In this document: in pieces, positions 58,992-64,000 of the stretch
Layout: each line of letters opens with the position of its first letter
Numbering within the stretch: the first letter of the stretch is position 1
DNA from: Paramacrobiotus metropolitanus
Taxonomy: Eukaryota; Tardigrada; Eutardigrada; Parachela; Macrobiotidae
Assembly (NCBI RefSeq): GCF_019649055.1
Contig: NW_026570225.1
Coordinates: 2,914,001-2,978,000 of the forward strand
Direction: 5' to 3'
Length of the DNA stretch: 64,000 nucleotides
Notes under the pieces: generated by a model
What the model saw: the letters and a program-made list of their open reading frames with translations, nothing else
Told to the model about the DNA's origin: nothing
The model's database searches: none
Made by a program: the position numbers and the translations under genes

Positions 58992-60388
58992 AAACAGCCT
59001 ATCCTGTTCAGTTCGCGCCAAAAGAGTGTGCTGTAACGTAAGAATAAAAATTGTAAAACTGTTACAGTGTTACGATTGCAAGATTCGTCAAGAACATAAC
59101 GCATAACACATTATCACTTACATGTCAGTTTATAATAAATAGTTTGTATATCAGGCTATCAGCCACAAAGTGAAAAAGAGGAAAAACCATTACAGTATTA
59201 TAATGCGAGTATTTATCAAATCACAACTCACAAGTGACAACTTTCAAGTGTCATAAAATTAATAAGTTTTACGAAGCACCAGCCCTTTTATATAGACTAC
59301 AGTCTGGACGCCAGCTGCTGGCGCTGCTTACCGGTTAGTACTGCAATGCAGAGTATTACAAACACTACAGAGTACTCGCGCTATCCCATAAGATATCCTA
59401 CACAGGGAAAAGATATTAATCTCCCCAATAATCAACGCAAAAATTTCGCAGGAAGCGGATATACAGTAAGCATTTTCGTTTTGAATAGCTAGAAAAAACT
59501 ATTCTTGCCAACCTTCGCGGAAATTGTAATACTGCGTCTGTGCGTTAGGTATGCGAAATGTTCATAGGTAAGTATTAGGTACCGTACCTCTTAAGAATTA
59601 AGTACTTACCGATGACTTACAGTACGTATTTATAGATTCGACTTAAGACTGATTCCCCAATGCTGCGGGGTCGAAATCGCTTGCTGTTATTTTTAGGATA
59701 TCTTAAGATATTATAGAAGCTGCAGATGTCACGAAATCAGAAGTACCTAAAATATAGATCTTAAATAATTACTTATCAGTCTTATAATAACGGCGGAAGG
59801 TTTCTTGCCGGTTAAGCACTAGCTATTCTGCTTTACAGTAACGCCCCTGTATGCTACGAATGCAAAACAGAAGATTGCATCTATCTGTAATTATAAGTTA
59901 CAGTAATAAAACTTAATTATTTTTATGAGCCGACTTTTTTAATAAATACTCCTAAACAGCTACTTCTGTACGAGTGTACAAAGGAATGCCTTATGAAATT
60001 AACGTAAATACAGTACTTACTAAGCGGTCAAGGTCGACTGTGTATTAAAAATTATATGACTGTGTGATTGTATACGCAAGTGTACAATACGTATGATTCT
60101 ATAAAGTAGAGTAGCGCAACTACCACAAGTTGAATCTGAGCAAAAGTCTGATGTCAGAGTTCAGATAAGAACGGTTTGAATTAACATGGAAAGCACATTT
60201 AATTTCGGCTTTTAATCGCTTTCAGAAATTTTGTTAGTATTTTTATAACTTCAGGCATTCTGATACTGTAGCTTCTTAACAGTAAAATCAGCCGAAACCC
60301 ATTCGTTTTTGATTCCGCAGCAGTTCATTGCTGTTTCCCGGTTGGTACATCTGACCGAACCCTGTTACTGATCCTTTATTCATCCTTA
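58992..60388. other. Divergent intergenic region between HPDL (-) and RIOK3 (+)
   Basis: AT-rich, holding both promoters. It has GTACTTAC-type repeated words and small inverted repeats around 59580-59790 (for example GGTAAGTATTAGGTACC). No gene is supported. Confidence 0.4.
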
Positions 60389-63300
60389 ATGGATTCTAAA
60401 CCTCGTCGTGATTCCGAAGGGAATCCTTGGACAAAAATTCCTAGCTCACCTTCAGTAGCCACTACCTCTTTGGCGGATGTCATGAGTGAAGAGCTGGCTA
60501 AAGATTTAAACAAGAAGAACCAGGATGATATTTCACGTGTGGTGAAAGGTAAATCTCGCAGTTACAGAGTTACTTTAAATTTTTGAGTGAAACAGTACGT
60601 AAACTGGCAGCCAGAATGCTGTCGCTTGCCAGATACATAGGATCTGTATTTCATAATATCAAAATTAGGATGAAAGCCGAAGCAATATCTTACGGGAATT
60701 TCTAGAATTAGTGCATATCATTTGGTGTCAGATGTCATAGGACGAGAATTCATTTATGCTTTTCTAGAAGCGGCACCTCTCAGAAGCGACGACAAACATC
60801 CTTTATCCGCGGAGAACATTCCAGACATAATTTCTGATGGGAACTCCATAGAGCAAGAATCAAACGATTTTCTTATAGCACAGGTAATGCACAACTTCAA
60901 AATTCTTGCGTCTTATTTTGCCACACTTAAATTCTGTTTTTTTCTAATTTTGTACTTTCGTGCCTGTTGCATTTTTGGTTGCATTAACTTAAAGTTATTA
61001 CGAGTGTTATTACGAATACTTAAATTTAAGTTATCTATATATTTTGCAGCTTTAGGTTGACGAAAAGTTGATTTAATTTCTGGAGATTTGTTTTGCAGAT
61101 GCTGCAGTACGAGTTGGATCTGGAGCACGATGAAATACTGAAAAGGAAGGAACGGCATTACAATGGCCCTAGTAAAGTTTCCGTTTCCCTGTCGCATTAT
61201 CGGCATTTGCACCCAATAGAAAGTCGCGAAGAATTAAGTGATGTTGTTGACTTTGATGAACCAAAACTTGTATCCGGAAAAGGGCCAGAGTTTAATGCGC
61301 GGGGATACGCCGGAAAAGGTATTTGAATAAGAAGAGATCAATAGCTTGGAACATTTACTGGTTTTAGGTAATCTTGTATTAGGATATTACATTTAATTAA
61401 AATTTCTTTTATTAGAAACTGCTATTTAGTCCCCTGTAAATTTAGGTAAAAATATTGTTACTAAACATGATCCCGACATCTGCGGTCGCCGAAACGCTGA
61501 TCGTGTCATGGATTTTCCGCCGGGATTTGTTACCGGTGACGACAGCCATTACGACTCCAAATTACCTAATCGTGTATACAACCAGCTAAAGGTCCATTCA
61601 CTACGTGAAGAGCATCGCGGCCAGCGCCTGAAGGATCGCAAGGAAGATCTGGCCACAGCTACACTGGCAGTTGATCCGAAAACTCGCTTGTTGATGTACA
61701 AATTGGTCAATAGTGGTGTGTTGGAGAATATCAATGGAGTAATCAGCACTGGTAAAGAGTCCATCGTGTTCCATGCCGCAGGCGGCCACATTGAAGACAA
61801 GGATTTGAAACTGCCTGAAGAATGTGCTGTCAAAGTTTTCAAGACCACGTTGAATGAATTCCGAAAGCGTGATCCATATATTCGCGATGATTATCGGTTC
61901 CAGGAGAGATTCAGCAAATTAAATCCGCGAAAAATCGTCAAATTTTGGGCCGAGAAGGAGATGCTAAACTTGAAGCGGTAAGTCGAAGATAGTTTTTTGT
62001 CTATAATAAACCTACTTAATAAGGAATTGTTTAAGGAGTTCTAACTGTGCGTAGAAATGCGTATAATTAAATAACGAACGTTAAATGTCGAAAGTCCGCT
62101 GGAAAACCCCCAGGATGCAGTGACTGCAGTGCGTGTGGATGATGTGTTTGCAGGATGTCTGACTGTGGTATTCCTTGTCCCGAGCCGGTATTTCTCCGGA
62201 AACATGTGTTAGTAATGAGATTTCTGGGAAAGGATCAAAAGGCGGCGCCTAAACTTAAAGAAGTTCAGCTGTCTTTGGCGCAACAAAAGCAAGCTTATAA
62301 AGAAACTGTTGAGGTAATATCTCATTCGCTCTGATAAACCAATATGTGATACGCAGAGACATATTCTGCTGATATGCAATAAGGGGCTGCTTTCGCGGTT
62401 TTCTACTTACATGCGACTGCATGGCGGCTAATGGTAAATGTTGTTCCGATATTGATATGTTTCGATTTGTAAATCCGATGGAAATAACAAAATTATAGTT
62501 CGTATCCTGCGCCACAAAGCAGCAACTCACATGATCGAATGTACTTTTCTGCTGTATTATGGTGTGCAAGCAGCGAATTTATACGGTACGCAGAACGTGG
62601 CACCGCAAATCTGTCATTCGATCCTCTAAGCATTATCCAGCACAGTTTCGTTTTAAAATGAATAATGGCCACTGTCGGCTTTCTGTTTTCGTAGATTATG
62701 AAGAAGATGTATTCGGAGTGCAAGCTGATTCATGCTGATTTCTCGGAATATAATTTGCTATGGTTTGAAGACAAGACCTGGGTAATCGATGTCAGCCAGT
62801 CAGTGGAACCGGCTCATCCTCGTGCTTTGGAGTTTCTTTATCGCGATTGCTCGAATGTGTTTAATGTGAGCGGCAGCAGGGTTCAGTTGGAAATGTTATG
62901 CGGTTTATATATAGAATGCTAAACAATATTTTTGCGACAGTTCTTTTCCCGCTGGGGCGTGGAGGGAGTTTTACCTATCAAAGACTTGTTTCACGATATC
63001 ACTGGAATATGGCTGCAAGGAACGGGCGAAGAGCTTTTTGCTGAGGTTTGTTAATCTAGCCGTTTATTCCGATTTAGAATGGTCATGTACAGCATCAGAA
63101 TGTCCGCTTCCTCGGGTTCTTCGTAGTGCATGACCATATTTGTCACCTGTGTCATTTGCTTTGGGTTTTATTTTCCACCAAATACGCTACCGGATGTAAC
63201 TATTGGAAAGCATAATCGCTTTAAATTTGCAGATTTGCATTAATTATAAAATTCTTTCCAGCTTCAGCGGCATCAAGGAAGGAAAGAAAAACCGCATAAG

Positions 63301-63420
63301 TACAGTGCTGAATTAGATGATGCCAGTTTCGATTATCTTTTTGATGTGGCTCATCAAGAACGCCTGAAAGAACTGGAAATAAACGACGAGGATTGGGAGA
63401 CTGTTAGTGACAGCGATTAA
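60389..63420 (+). CDS. RIOK3: RIO kinase 3 (atypical serine/threonine kinase)
   Basis: Eight exons join in frame: 60389-60548, 60768-60883, 61099-61318, 61446-61977, 62154-62313, 62695-62865, 62941-63045, 63262-63420 (TAA), giving 540 residues (human RIOK3 519). The N-terminal SLADVMSEELAKDL and AQMLQYELDLEHDE are RIOK3-specific. The kinase has the flexible P-loop ISTGKES (265-271), Lys295 in AVKVFKTT, the catalytic HADFSEYN (Asp411) and the metal-binding VIDVSQSVEP (Asp428). KLNPRKIVKFWAEKEM is typical of the family. RIOK3 takes part in 40S/pre-18S maturation and in signalling. The C-terminus ends in an acidic EINDEDWETVSDSD. All catalytic residues are present. Confidence 0.95.
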
Positions 63421-64000
63421 TTAATCGCAACTCATTATAGCCCTGAGATGTGATATTCGAGATGAATATTCATTTTTTCTCGGATGATTCTGATTTTCCT
63501 CGATCAATCCTATCCTGGTGGTGCTTACAATTCTTTCGAGTTTTGTACTGTTATTGCAAGATTTGTTGTTGTGAACATACAGAGTATTTTCAGCTGATAA
63601 TTATAATTACTGGTAATTGTGGATTTAGAAACAAGAAACGAAAATTTATATGTTTGTTGTTATTGTGTAGTGTGTAATGATTGAGCACCCTCTTGTTTAA
63701 TGCTGTTAACTGTTTATTTGACAGGACGTACAGAAAAAACGAACGATCAGATTTTCTTTTGAGCTTTCGCAGAGTGATAATTTAGTGTCTGTAGTGTCTG
63801 TAAAATTGGGTAGATGAACTCACGAAAAAGATCACTTTGCTACCTTACGGTTAGGTGTCAGGGGTTTGAAAAGTTTGCGCCGCATTTCGTTACGCGTCCA
63901 TCACGCTACATGTAATAATTTAGTAATGTGCATTTTTTTACTTACAGCGTGCGTTTATATAAAAATTTACGAACGTCACAAAAATCAATTTTCGTGAGTA
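63421..64000. other. 3' flank of RIOK3 to window end
   Basis: AT-rich, with no recognised gene. A plus-strand open frame at 63450-63677 (Cys/Phe/Ile-rich) is judged to be chance. Confidence 0.4.

Overview
This window is nuclear DNA from an animal. Nearly every real gene is split by short GT-AG introns, and the products are metazoan: Hedgehog acyltransferase, Fringe, MED21, the KICSTOR subunit KICS2, RPL5, NAA40, HPDL and RIOK3. A secreted synaptic-matrix protein with WAP, CCP and Ig domains (Hasp/LEV-9/Hikaru genki family) points to an ecdysozoan. A secreted, intron-bearing clade II (KatE-type) catalase is a known oddity of tardigrades, so a tardigrade is the best guess. That is inference, because no species marker is present. 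Exon joins were read by hand from splice sites and checked for reading-frame continuity.

Layout: HHAT (-, cut by the left edge, 1-1055); a Hasp-like gene of at least 14 exons (-, 2959-11153) with a 231-bp MITE and a 114-bp hairpin in its introns; mitochondrial ribosomal protein mS29/DAP3 (+, one exon); a short KIAA0319-like membrane protein (-); an AT-hook protein with a missing 5' part and an unidentified 135-aa ORF (-); MED21 (+) with a second MITE in an intron; fringe (-); and a PhnD/phosphonate-binding-protein-like gene (+, 31361-39829). The 7.1-kb fourth intron of that last gene holds tandem repeats, a decayed retroelement, a 124-bp satellite and GC-rich hairpins. Then come KICS2 (-) and RPL5 (+), divergent over 371 bp; NAA40 (-); a small secreted cysteine-containing protein (-); the secreted catalase (-); HPDL (-); and RIOK3 (+).

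The genes do not form an operon or a pathway. Convergent pairs with short gaps (PhnD-like/KICS2, RPL5/NAA40, DAP3/KIAA0319-like) and divergent pairs (KICS2/RPL5, HPDL/RIOK3) show a fairly compact genome. AT-rich intergenic stretches of 0.5-4 kb, in which I see little, lie between them. The most interesting items are the PhnD-like gene, which has a bacterial-type fold but real introns and no signal peptide, and its repeat-filled giant intron. Next are the secreted KatE-type catalase, the Hasp-like protein with about 17 CCP domains, and the shortened KIAA0319-like protein. No rRNA, tRNA or CRISPR array was recognised.
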